The notes beneath the pieces were generated by a model. The model was given only the letters and a program-made list of their open reading frames with translations, did no database searches and was not told the DNA's origin. A program made the position numbers and the translations under genes. A stretch of 64,000 nucleotides of DNA from Lachnospiraceae bacterium (GTDB lineage Bacteria > Bacillota > Clostridia > Lachnospirales > Lachnospiraceae). Positions 9,063-17,822 of this stretch are shown in pieces (the stretch's first letter is position 1; every line of letters begins with the position of its first letter). The DNA lies in NCBI GenBank assembly GCA_015057405.1, contig SVEK01000002.1:1-64000 (forward strand), written 5' to 3'.

Positions 9063-10343
9063 ATGAGTACACCATATGTTGAGATGAGTAAAGAACAGTT
9101 GGAAAAAGAATATTCTATAATCAAGGAAGAATATAATAATTATAAATCAAAGAATCTTAGTCTTGATATGTCAAGAGGAAAACCTTCTCCTGACCAGCTT
9201 GATTTGTCACTTCCTATGATGGATATTTTGACCGGAACTTCTGATTATCAGACTGATATAGATTGCAGAAACTATGGCGGACCACAGGGTATCAAAGAAG
9301 CTAAAAAACTTATGGCTGATATGATGAGTGTTGACCCTGATAATATTATTATTTTCGGTAATTCAAGTCTTAATGTAATGTATGACATTGTTGCCACTGC
9401 ATTTGTTAAAGGAATTATGGGTAATACACCATGGTCAAAACTTGACAAGGTGAAGTTTTTGTGCCCGGTTCCGGGATATGACAGACATTTTGCCATTACC
9501 GAGTATTTCGGTGTGGAGATGATTAGTATTCCTATGACTGAAGATGGTCCTGATATGGATCTGGTTGCAGAATATGTTAATAATGATGAATCAGTTAAAG
9601 GTATGTGGTGTGTTCCTATGTATTCTAATCCACTTGGAACAACTTATTCTGATGAGACTGTTAGAAAAATTGCAGCATTAAAGCCGGCAGCAAAAGATTT
9701 TAGGATTATATGGGATAATGCATATTGTGTTCATCATATATATGAAGATAAACAGGATTCACTCCTTGATATATTTGCAGAATGTGATAAATGCGGTAAT
9801 TCAGATATGGTTTATATGCTTGCTTCCACTTCTAAGATTACTTTCCCGGGAAGCGGTATATCAGCACTTGCAACCTCAGCTAATAATATAAAAGATGTTA
9901 TGTCACGTGTGACATGGCAAACAATAGGACATGATAAAATAAACCAGTTAAGGCACGTTAGGTTCCTTAAGGATTTAGACGGAATTAGAATTCATATGGC
10001 AAAACACGCCGACCTTATCAGACCAAAGTTTGAACTTGTACTTGATATTCTTGATAAAGAGTTGGGTGACCTTAATATAGGAACATGGAAGAAACCAAAT
10101 GGAGGTTATTTTATTAGTTTTGACTCTATGGATGGTTGTGCAAAATCAATTGTAAGTAAAGCTAAGGAAGCGGGGGTTGTTATGACAGGGGCAGGAGCAA
10201 CATATCCATATCATAATGATCCTAAAGATTCCAATATAAGAATAGCTCCTACGTATCCTTCTTTAGAAGAACTTTCAATTGCTGCTAAGTTATTTACTGT
10301 ATGTGTTAAACTTGTATCTTTGGAGAAGTTGCTGAACATATGA
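9063..10343 (+). CDS. MocR-type (PLP) aminotransferase, aspartate aminotransferase-like
   Basis: Pyridoxal-phosphate aminotransferase of about 426 residues, fold type I. The family resembles the stand-alone MocR-type aminotransferases (Pfam Aminotran_MocR), several of which are aspartate aminotransferases. The DMSRGKPSPDQLDLS N-terminus, NYGGPQG, the cofactor Asp/Tyr segment WDNAYCVHH and the PLP lysine in STSKITFPGSG are visible. The start is ATG 9063 behind GGAGGG; a longer frame starting at 8979 would run through the promoter. It overlaps queH by four bases (ATGA), but no functional link is known. Confidence 0.82.
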   Translation: MSTPYVEMSKEQLEKEYSIIKEEYNNYKSKNLSLDMSRGKPSPDQLDLSLPMMDILTGTSDYQTDIDCRNYGGPQGIKEAKKLMADMMSVDPDNIIIFGNSSLNVMYDIVATAFVKGIMGNTPWSKLDKVKFLCPVPGYDRHFAITEYFGVEMISIPMTEDGPDMDLVAEYVNNDESVKGMWCVPMYSNPLGTTYSDETVRKIAALKPAAKDFRIIWDNAYCVHHIYEDKQDSLLDIFAECDKCGNSDMVYMLASTSKITFPGSGISALATSANNIKDVMSRVTWQTIGHDKINQLRHVRFLKDLDGIRIHMAKHADLIRPKFELVLDILDKELGDLNIGTWKKPNGGYFISFDSMDGCAKSIVSKAKEAGVVMTGAGATYPYHNDPKDSNIRIAPTYPSLEELSIAAKLFTVCVKLVSLEKLLNI

Positions 10344-10960
10344 TTAATTACTCAAAAGAATTAGAAAAGTTAACAGAGTTAATTAAAATCAGTAAGGAAA
10401 ATGATACTGATTACAAATTGCCAAAATTACTGCTGCATGCATGCTGTGCTCCATGCAGCAGTTATTGTCTTGAATATTTATCTGAATTTTTTAATATAAC
10501 TGTTTTATTTTATAATCCCAATATAACTGAAACAGAAGAATATATCATGAGAAAAGAAGAATTGAAAAAATTTATAACCGTCTTTCCATTTAATAATAAG
10601 GTGAATTATATAGAAGGTGATTATGAACCTGATGTATTTTTTGAAATGTCTGCAGGATTAGAGGATTGCCCTGAAGGCGGTAATCGTTGTTTCAAATGTT
10701 ATGAACAAAGACTCAGAAAAACTGCAATTATTGCAAAGAATGAAAACTATGATTATTTTTGTACGACTTTGTCAATTAGTCCCTTAAAAAATGCTGCAAG
10801 AATTAATGAAATCGGATATATGCTTCAAAATGAATTGGATGTGCTTTGGCTTCCGTCTGATTTTAAGAAAAAGAACGGATATAAAAGAAGTATTGAATTG
10901 TCGGCGGAATACAATTTATACAGGCAAAATTATTGTGGTTGTATTTTTTCAAAAAAATAA
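10340..10960 (+). CDS. queH: Epoxyqueuosine reductase QueH
   Basis: Catalyses the last step of queuosine synthesis in tRNA, converting epoxyqueuosine to queuosine; QueH is unrelated to the cobalamin enzyme QueG. Its 206 residues carry the metal/Fe-S cysteines HACCAPC (35-39), RCFKCYEQRL and, near the end, YCGC. The STLSISPLKN-like segment (TTLSISPLKNAARINEIG) is typical. Its ATG overlaps the stop of the aminotransferase. No tgt, queA or preQ1 genes lie in the window, so the pathway is either elsewhere or reduced to salvage. Confidence 0.93.
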   Translation: MINYSKELEKLTELIKISKENDTDYKLPKLLLHACCAPCSSYCLEYLSEFFNITVLFYNPNITETEEYIMRKEELKKFITVFPFNNKVNYIEGDYEPDVFFEMSAGLEDCPEGGNRCFKCYEQRLRKTAIIAKNENYDYFCTTLSISPLKNAARINEIGYMLQNELDVLWLPSDFKKKNGYKRSIELSAEYNLYRQNYCGCIFSKK

Positions 10961-10980
10961 AAAGGATATTCCTTTTTTGT
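10959..10980 (+). terminator. Rho-independent terminator after queH
   Basis: Stem AAAAAGGA (10959-10966) with TCCTTTTT (10970-10977) around a 3-base loop, where the T run doubles as the U-tract. It is weak in G+C. Confidence 0.55.
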
Positions 10981-11044
10981 GTGGTATTAGATATATGTAG
11001 GCTTATAAACTGTGTTACGTGTATTTGTTTGCCGGAGGTGTGTT

Positions 11045-12052
11045 ATGAACATCAGAGAAAAACTTGAGTTAAGAGAACATGAGTTGTTAAGTCCGTTTGC
11101 TGCATTTAGCGATGAGTCAAAGGGAAGGGCTGTGCCGGAAGAACATTGTGATATCAGACCTGTTTATCAAAGAGACAGAGACAGAATATTACATTCAAAG
11201 GCATTTAGAAGATTAAAACAAAAGACCCAGGTGTATTTAACTCCTCAAGGTGACCATTATCGTACCAGAATGACACATACATTAGAAGTTTCACAAAATG
11301 CAAGAACAATTGCTAAAGCATTGAGACTTAACGAAGAATTGACAGAGGCAATAGCACTTGGTCACGATCTTGGACATACTCCTTACGGTCATTGCGGTGA
11401 AAGAGCCCTTGATAAATTATGTCCGGATGGGTTTGCTCATAATATACAAGGTGTGCGACTAGTGGAATTGCTTGAAAAAAATGGTAAAGGAATGAACCTT
11501 ACATATGAAGTAAAAGACGGCATTTTGAATCATCAGACAAGTAGTACACCCCAAACATTGGAAGGCAAAATTGTTCGGTTGTCTGATAAGATTGCATATA
11601 TTAATTCTGATATTGATGATGCAATAAGGGCCCAGATTTTAAAGGCTGAAGATATTCCTGTACAATATACGGATGTATTAGGCAATACATTGAGACAACG
11701 TCTAAATACTTTAATACATGATATTATTTCGTGCAGCGAAGGGCAGAATGATATTTTAATGTCGAAAGAAGTTAGCGAAGCATTTTCCGGTTTGAGAAAT
11801 TTTATGTTTGAAAATGTATATACCAATCCTATTGCCAAGGCAGAGGAAATCAAAGCTGAACATGTAATTGAACATTTATTTAATTATTATATGGGACATA
11901 TTGATTCGTTACCGCAGGAATTTAAGAATTTGATTGAAAAAGGTTTTTCAAAAGAAAGAGCAGTTTGTGATTACATAGCTTGTATGTCTGACCAATATGC
12001 AACTAACATGTATAAAGATTTGACGATACCTAAGATATGGAATGTTTTATAG
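11045..12052 (+). CDS. dgt: dGTP triphosphohydrolase-like HD protein
   Basis: Deoxyguanosinetriphosphate triphosphohydrolase-like protein (335 residues), cleaving dNTP to nucleoside and tripolyphosphate. The HD superfamily ligands are visible: RMTHTLEVSQ (first His), LGHDLGHTPYGHCGE with HD at 107-108, and a late SDKIAYINSDIDDA with the last Asp. ATG 11045 follows GGAGGTG. The gene sits just before dnaG and rpoD, its usual place in clostridia, where it may tune dNTP pools or start of replication. Natural substrates of this short class vary. Confidence 0.88.
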   Translation: MNIREKLELREHELLSPFAAFSDESKGRAVPEEHCDIRPVYQRDRDRILHSKAFRRLKQKTQVYLTPQGDHYRTRMTHTLEVSQNARTIAKALRLNEELTEAIALGHDLGHTPYGHCGERALDKLCPDGFAHNIQGVRLVELLEKNGKGMNLTYEVKDGILNHQTSSTPQTLEGKIVRLSDKIAYINSDIDDAIRAQILKAEDIPVQYTDVLGNTLRQRLNTLIHDIISCSEGQNDILMSKEVSEAFSGLRNFMFENVYTNPIAKAEEIKAEHVIEHLFNYYMGHIDSLPQEFKNLIEKGFSKERAVCDYIACMSDQYATNMYKDLTIPKIWNVL

Positions 12053-12077
12053 ATTTAACATGTAATGGAGGTGCAAT

Positions 12078-13835
12078 GTGTACTATCCTGATGATTTAGT
12101 GGAAAGTATAAGAGAAAAAATTGATATAGTTGATTTGATTTCTTCTTATGTTAATATAAAAAAACATGGTTTGGGTTATCTTGGATTATGTCCGTTTCAC
12201 AATGAAAAAACACCTTCATTTTCAGTAAGTCAGTCAAGACAGATATACCATTGTTTTGGTTGTGGTGTTGGAGGCAATGTTTTTACATTTTTGATGGAAT
12301 ATGACAATCTTACTTTTCCGGAAGCTGTAAGAACTCTTGCAACAAGAGCCGGAGTTGCTTTGCCGGATGAAGTAAACAGTGAAGAAGAAAAGCGACAGGC
12401 AGGACGAAAAAAAAGATTGCTTGACATTCATACGGAAGCAGCAATGTTTTACTATTCCGTATTAAAGTCTAATGAAGGGACTTTGGGATATCAATATTTT
12501 AAGAAAAGGCAATTGTCTGATGAAACGATAACCCGTTTTGGTCTTGGATATTCCGGTCGCAGTACAAGATTGTACAAACACTTGCGAGGTAAGGGATATA
12601 CCGATGAAGAATTAAAGAATTCCGGTTTATTTACTTTTGACGAAAAAAGTGGTGCCAGAGAAAAGTTTTGGAATCGTGTAATGTTTCCTATTATGGATGC
12701 GAACAATAGAGTAATAGCATTCGGAGGGCGTGTTATGGGAGATGGAATGCCCAAATATTTGAATTCGCCTGAAACTATGTTATTCGATAAAAGTCGCAAT
12801 TTGTACGGACTTAATTATGCAAGACATACTAAAGAAAAATATTTTTTGCTTTGTGAAGGTTATATGGATGTAATTGCACTTCATCAGAATGGGTTTACTA
12901 ATGCCTGTGCATCTCTTGGAACAGCACTTACAGGTTTACAGGCAAATTTGATTAAAAGATATGTAAAACAGGTAATAATAACATATGACAGTGACGGGGC
13001 CGGTACAAAAGCAGCACTTAGAGCAATACCAATTCTAAAAGGTGCCGGTATATCAGTAAAAATATTAGATATGAAACCATATAAGGATCCGGACGAGTTC
13101 ATTAAAAATCTTGGCAGCGATGAGTATCGTAAGAGGATAGAGAATGCTAAAACAAGTTTTGATTTTGAAGTGGGAATATTAGAATCAGAATTTGATTTGA
13201 AGGATCCGGAGCAAAAAACTGCATTTTATAATGAAGTTGCAAAAAAATTACTAATGTTTGAAGATGAGCTTGAACGAAGTAATTATATCGAATCTATTGC
13301 AGTTAAATATAATATTAGAATTGAAGAACTTAGAAAACTTGTTGTAAAACTTAGTGCCAGAAATGCAGGAATGCCTGTATCAACCACGTATACAAAAGAA
13401 TCAGGCAAGTCAAAAAAAGAAGACGGTACTAAACAGGCTCAAGAGATTTTGCTAACGTGGCTTACAAAAGAACCTGATATTATTAAAAGAATATCGGATG
13501 TGATTAATGAATCTGATTTTGTTGAGGAACCCTATAAAACTGTTGCACGTATGGTTTTCGAAGAATATCAGAAAACAGGGACAATAAGCCCGGCAAGAAT
13601 TATTAATCATTTTGATGAAGCTGAATCTCAGAAGAAAGTTGCTGCAATATTTAGTAACGATATGCCGGTTATGAATTTTGACAGGGCAGAAAAGGAAAGG
13701 GTAATTAACGAAATAGTTAAACGCATAAGACAACAGAGTATTGACCGGATTACAAGAAATGCTACAAGTACTGAGGATCTTCAAAAGTTACTTAGTATGA
13801 AGGCAGAATTACAAAAAATGCATATTTCTTTGTAG
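12078..13835 (+). CDS. dnaG: DNA primase
   Basis: Makes RNA primers for replication. The CHC2 zinc finger is near residues 38-62 ([11 protein letters not shown], then YHCFGCG), followed by the catalytic core and TOPRIM domain (LCEGYMDV, then YDSDGAG), and a C-terminal helicase-binding part. The length of 585 is normal. The start is GTG 12078 after GGAGGTG; an ATG two bases earlier is in another frame and stops after seven codons. It is part of the classical dgt-dnaG-rpoD run. Confidence 0.96.
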   Translation: MYYPDDLVESIREKIDIVDLISSYVNIKKHGLGYLGLCPFHNEKTPSFSVSQSRQIYHCFGCGVGGNVFTFLMEYDNLTFPEAVRTLATRAGVALPDEVNSEEEKRQAGRKKRLLDIHTEAAMFYYSVLKSNEGTLGYQYFKKRQLSDETITRFGLGYSGRSTRLYKHLRGKGYTDEELKNSGLFTFDEKSGAREKFWNRVMFPIMDANNRVIAFGGRVMGDGMPKYLNSPETMLFDKSRNLYGLNYARHTKEKYFLLCEGYMDVIALHQNGFTNACASLGTALTGLQANLIKRYVKQVIITYDSDGAGTKAALRAIPILKGAGISVKILDMKPYKDPDEFIKNLGSDEYRKRIENAKTSFDFEVGILESEFDLKDPEQKTAFYNEVAKKLLMFEDELERSNYIESIAVKYNIRIEELRKLVVKLSARNAGMPVSTTYTKESGKSKKEDGTKQAQEILLTWLTKEPDIIKRISDVINESDFVEEPYKTVARMVFEEYQKTGTISPARIINHFDEAESQKKVAAIFSNDMPVMNFDRAEKERVINEIVKRIRQQSIDRITRNATSTEDLQKLLSMKAELQKMHISL

Positions 13836-13870
13836 GTTGGTTAACTTATAATAGACAGGAGGATACTAAA

Positions 13871-14992
13871 ATGGAAGAAAATATTGCTAAATTCAACGAA
13901 AAAATTAATGAACTTGTTGAAGTTGCGAAAAAAGGAAAGAATGTTTTGTTGCAGGAAGAAATCGATTCAAGATTTAAGGAGATGGATATCTCACCTGAAA
14001 AAATTGAGCAGATTTATGAATATCTCGAAAAAAACGGGATAGAAGTTCTGCGTACATTTCCTAGTGATGTTGATGTCGACGTGGATGACATTATGCTGGA
14101 AATGGAAGGTGAAGAAGAGGAAACTGATCTTGAAAATATTGATTTGTCAGTTCCGGATGGTGTTAGTATTGAAGATCCTGTTCGTATGTATTTAAAAGAA
14201 ATTGGTAAGGTTCCGCTTTTGAATGCCGAAGAAGAGGTTGAACTTGCCAAAAGAATGGAAGCCGGTGACGAAGAGGCTAAAAAAAGACTTGCAGAAGCAA
14301 ACTTACGACTTGTTGTAAGTATAGCAAAGAGATATGTTGGCCGCGGAATGCTTTTCCTTGATCTTATTCAGGAAGGTAACTTAGGTCTTATTAAGGCTGT
14401 TGAAAAGTTTGATTATACAAAAGGATATAAGTTTAGTACTTATGCTACATGGTGGATTAGACAGGCTATTACAAGGGCGATAGCTGATCAGGCGCGAACT
14501 ATACGTATTCCTGTTCATATGGTTGAAACTATTAATAAACTTATTCGCGTACAAAGACAGCTTCTTCAGGAACTTGGAAGAGAGCCTTATCCTGAAGAGA
14601 TAGCTCAGGAAATGAATCTACCGGTTGAGAGAGTAAGAGAGATTCAGAAAATTTCCCAGGAGCCTGTTTCACTTGAAACACCGATTGGTGAAGAGGAAGA
14701 CAGTCACCTTGGTGATTTTATTCAGGATGAAAATGTACCTGTACCTGCTGATGCAGCTGCATTTACACTTCTTAAGGAACAGCTTGCAGAAGTATTAGAA
14801 ACACTTACCGAAAGAGAACAACGTGTTTTAAGACTCAGATTCGGGCTTGATGACGGCAGACAGCGTACGTTAGAGGAAGTCGGAACTGTTTTTGAAGTTA
14901 CCCGTGAGCGTATCAGACAGATTGAAGCTAAGGCACTTAGAAAACTTCGCCATCCGAGCAGAAGCAGAAAATTAAAAGATTACCTTGATTAA
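13871..14992 (+). CDS. rpoD: RNA polymerase primary sigma factor (sigma-A)
   Basis: Housekeeping sigma factor of 373 residues, typical of Firmicutes. An acidic N-terminal region 1.1 precedes region 1.2 ([16 protein letters not shown]), region 2 with [16 protein letters not shown] at 2.3-2.4, region 3, and region 4.2 helix-turn-helix near the end ([20 protein letters not shown]). The -10 and -35 reading regions agree with the TTGACA/TATAAT promoters seen throughout the window. AGGAGG precedes the ATG. It follows dnaG by 35 bases. Confidence 0.97.
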   Translation: MEENIAKFNEKINELVEVAKKGKNVLLQEEIDSRFKEMDISPEKIEQIYEYLEKNGIEVLRTFPSDVDVDVDDIMLEMEGEEEETDLENIDLSVPDGVSIEDPVRMYLKEIGKVPLLNAEEEVELAKRMEAGDEEAKKRLAEANLRLVVSIAKRYVGRGMLFLDLIQEGNLGLIKAVEKFDYTKGYKFSTYATWWIRQAITRAIADQARTIRIPVHMVETINKLIRVQRQLLQELGREPYPEEIAQEMNLPVERVREIQKISQEPVSLETPIGEEEDSHLGDFIQDENVPVPADAAAFTLLKEQLAEVLETLTEREQRVLRLRFGLDDGRQRTLEEVGTVFEVTRERIRQIEAKALRKLRHPSRSRKLKDYLD

Positions 14993-15011
14993 TTAACAGA
15001 AAGGAAGCAAT

Positions 15012-15740
15012 ATGCTTATTTCTCACAGACTAAAATGTATTGCGGATTGTGTTAAGAAAGGAAATATAACTGCTGATATAGGGTGTGACCATGGATTTAC
15101 TTCGATTTATCTTGTAGAGAATAATATTTCACCAAAGGTTTATGCGCTTGATATTAATAAAGGACCTTTGTCTGCGGCAGATTCAAATATTAAAAGATAT
15201 GGTATGATAAATCGTATAGAAACACGCTTATCAGACGGAATCAAAGCGCTTACATCTGCTGATAAAGTAAATACTATACTTATCAGTGGAATGGGAGGTA
15301 AACTTATTACTTCAATTCTTAACGAACTTGATTTACGTGACGATATTAATGGTTTTGTTAATCAACTTGTTTTATCACCGCAGTCAGATATATATGTTGT
15401 CAGACATTTTCTTCATAACCACGGGTATACCATTACTTATGAACGAATGGTATACGAACAAGGCAAATATTATAATATAATTTGTGCAGAACCCGGTGAA
15501 GAAAGTTATAGCGATGAGTTGGATTACATATACGGAAAGTATTTGAATGAGGAAGGTGACAGATTATATATTGAGTATATGAATGGTATAATCGAAAAAA
15601 AACTTGCAATTATTAATAAGTTACATGATTTGGTACCTGAATCAAAAGATGCATCGTATAAAGAAAGTATAAAAGCAAAAACTAAAGAATTGGAACATGA
15701 AGTTGAAAACATAAGAGTATACTTGAATAATAGGAGGTAA
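15012..15740 (+). CDS. trmK: tRNA (adenine-22-N1)-methyltransferase
   Basis: SAM-dependent enzyme (YqfN family) that methylates A22 in tRNA; 242 residues. The SAM site TADIGCDHGFTSIYL is near residue 21-35, and the DGI(K)AL and ISGMGG motifs follow. It lies right after rpoD as in Bacillus. In Bacillus the next gene is yqfO (Nif3 family); that gene is missing here and a kinase follows instead. Confidence 0.9.
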   Translation: MLISHRLKCIADCVKKGNITADIGCDHGFTSIYLVENNISPKVYALDINKGPLSAADSNIKRYGMINRIETRLSDGIKALTSADKVNTILISGMGGKLITSILNELDLRDDINGFVNQLVLSPQSDIYVVRHFLHNHGYTITYERMVYEQGKYYNIICAEPGEESYSDELDYIYGKYLNEEGDRLYIEYMNGIIEKKLAIINKLHDLVPESKDASYKESIKAKTKELEHEVENIRVYLNNRR

Positions 15741-15746
15741 TCATTT

Positions 15747-17408
15747 ATGGAGAAAACTACAGTAAATATTAATGGCACGATGAAAGAATATGATTCTGAT
15801 GTAATGTTATTGGATATTGCAAAAGAATTTAAAGATGATTATGATAACGATATTATTGCTTCATTTCGTGACGGAAACATATGTGAATTATTTAAACCCC
15901 TTGGACAATGTTCCACCGTTAAGTTTATAACCGTCAATTCAAGTATAGGTCATAAAATATACGTTCGAGGCGTAAAAATGATGCTATTAAAAGCCTTATA
16001 TGAAATATATGGTTTTGATAAAATTAATAAAATCAGAATAGAAGCATCAATAGGACAAGGGTATTATTGTGAATTAGACGGAATAGATTTGTCAAATGAC
16101 AACAAACTTGCTGAAGTTGAAGCTCTTATGCAAAGTTATGTTGAAAAAGATATTCGTTTTGTTAAAAAGAGTATACATATCGATGAAGCTGTAAGATTAT
16201 TTAAGTCATACAATATGACAGATAAAGTAAAACTTTTCAAATACAGACGTTCATCCTCTGTTAATGTATATAACCTGGACGGATTTGTTGATTATTTCTT
16301 TGGATATATGCCATATTCAACAGGTGTTTTAAAATGTTTTTCATTAAAGCCTTACAAAGACGGATTTGTTCTTATTATTCCGGATGGCAAAAAGGATAAT
16401 AATCTTATTAAGTTTAACGATAGTCCAAAGTTTTATTCTGTACTTAAAGAATCTAACGAATGGGGACGTTCCATGCGTGTCGATACTGTTGGTGCACTTA
16501 ATGATGCAGTAGTAGAAGGGCGTTTTAAGGACATTGTAATGATTCAGGAAGCTCTTCATGAAAAACGAATTGGTGATATAGCTGCTGAGATTGCAAAGGA
16601 TAAAGATGTGAAAATTATCTTGATAGCAGGTCCTTCTTCGTCAGGTAAAACCACATTTTCTCACAGACTATCAATTCAATTATCTACTTTTGGATTAATT
16701 CCTCATCCGATTCCTGTTGATGATTATTTTGTTAACAGAGAAGATACTCCTCTTAACGAAGACGGAAGTTACAATTATGAGTGTCTTGAAGCGTTAGATG
16801 TTGAACAATTTAATAAAGATATGCTTGGTCTTCTTGCAGGAGAACGTGTTGAACTCCCTACATTTAATTTTGTTACGGGAAAACGTGAATACAAAGGAAA
16901 ATATAAACAGCTTGGTAAAGATGATATATTAGTTATTGAAGGTATTCACGGTCTTAATGATAAATTGACATATTTGCTTCCAAAGGAAAGTAAATACAAA
17001 ATATACATAAGCGCGCTTACACAGCTTAATATTGATGAACATAACAGAATTCCGACGACCGACGGAAGACTGCTTAGAAGAATTGTCAGAGATGCCAGGA
17101 CAAGAGGTGCTGATGCAAAGAAGACTATTTCTATGTGGCAGTCAGTACGTAACGGTGAAGAAAATTATATTTTCCCATATCAGGAAGATGCTGATTCTAT
17201 GTTTAATTCAGCTCTTATATATGAACTTGCTGTATTAAAGCAGTATGCTGAACCATTATTATTTAAGATTTCACCGGATGAAGAAGAATATACAGAGGCA
17301 AAAAGATTGCTTAAGTTCCTTAATTATTTCCTTGGAGTAAGTAGTGAAGGAATTAATTACAACTCAATTTTAAGAGAGTTTATTGGCGGTAGTATATTAC
17401 CGGTATAA
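15747..17408 (+). CDS. TGS-domain, uridine kinase-like P-loop kinase
   Basis: Fusion protein of 553 residues: a TGS domain (about 1-65), a ThrRS-like second domain (to about 230), then a phosphoribulokinase/uridine kinase-type domain with P-loop GPSSSGKTTFS beginning at residue 295, VDDYFVNRE and EGIHGLN. The family occurs widely in clostridia as a nucleoside kinase and its true substrate is not settled. AGGAGG lies 10 bases before ATG 15747, and only 6 bases separate it from trmK, so they are probably one operon. The TGS-ThrRS part suggests RNA or nucleotide sensing, but this is a guess. Confidence 0.82.
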   Translation: MEKTTVNINGTMKEYDSDVMLLDIAKEFKDDYDNDIIASFRDGNICELFKPLGQCSTVKFITVNSSIGHKIYVRGVKMMLLKALYEIYGFDKINKIRIEASIGQGYYCELDGIDLSNDNKLAEVEALMQSYVEKDIRFVKKSIHIDEAVRLFKSYNMTDKVKLFKYRRSSSVNVYNLDGFVDYFFGYMPYSTGVLKCFSLKPYKDGFVLIIPDGKKDNNLIKFNDSPKFYSVLKESNEWGRSMRVDTVGALNDAVVEGRFKDIVMIQEALHEKRIGDIAAEIAKDKDVKIILIAGPSSSGKTTFSHRLSIQLSTFGLIPHPIPVDDYFVNREDTPLNEDGSYNYECLEALDVEQFNKDMLGLLAGERVELPTFNFVTGKREYKGKYKQLGKDDILVIEGIHGLNDKLTYLLPKESKYKIYISALTQLNIDEHNRIPTTDGRLLRRIVRDARTRGADAKKTISMWQSVRNGEENYIFPYQEDADSMFNSALIYELAVLKQYAEPLLFKISPDEEEYTEAKRLLKFLNYFLGVSSEGINYNSILREFIGGSILPV

Positions 17409-17432
17409 AAGTTATTATTAATTTTGTTATTA

Positions 17433-17784
17433 ATGAGTAGCACAGATGATCGCAGCTGCAAGTGTCGAAAGACCGCAGGTGAGGAAAGTCCGAGCTTCAC
17501 AGGGCAGAATGCCGGATAACGTCCGGTAGAGGCGACTCTCAGGCTAGTGCAACAGAAATAAACCGCCCGGATACATTCCGGGTAAGGGTGGAAAGGCGAG
17601 GTAAGAGCTCACCGCCAGACTGGTAACAGTGTGGGCACATGTAAACCCCATTCGAAGCAAGACCGAATAGAAAGCTATACGGCGGCCCGTCGTGCTTTCG
17701 GGTAGGTCGCTTGAACCTGTCGGTAACGGCAGGTCTAGATAGATGATCATCCAACGACAGAACTCGGCTTATCGTGCTACTCAT
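17433..17784 (+). ncRNA. rnpB: RNase P RNA, bacterial class A
   Basis: Catalytic RNA that trims tRNA 5' leaders. The conserved GAGGAAAGTCC block, CAGGGCAG with GCCGG-TAACG, AAGGGTGGAAAGGCG, GGTAAGAGC, the GTAAACCCC segment, GAGCAAGACC-like GAAGCAAGACCGAATAG and the terminal ACAGAACTCGGCTTA are all present. The ends are set by the P1 helix ATGAGTAGCAC (17433-17443) pairing with GTGCTACTCAT (17774-17784), which is followed by a T-rich stretch that can end transcription. The gap around it (17409-17822) holds no gene. Confidence 0.96.
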
Positions 17785-17822
17785 TTATATTTTTAGATTA
17801 TTTTGAAAGAAGGAACAAACAG

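Noticed and set aside
17409-17432. Promoter for rnpB
   Set aside because: No acceptable -35/-10 pair could be found; transcription may start in the kinase gene or read through.
17539-17784. Minus-strand open frames over rnpB
   Set aside because: They are produced by the structured RNA gene and have no ribosome site or family resemblance.
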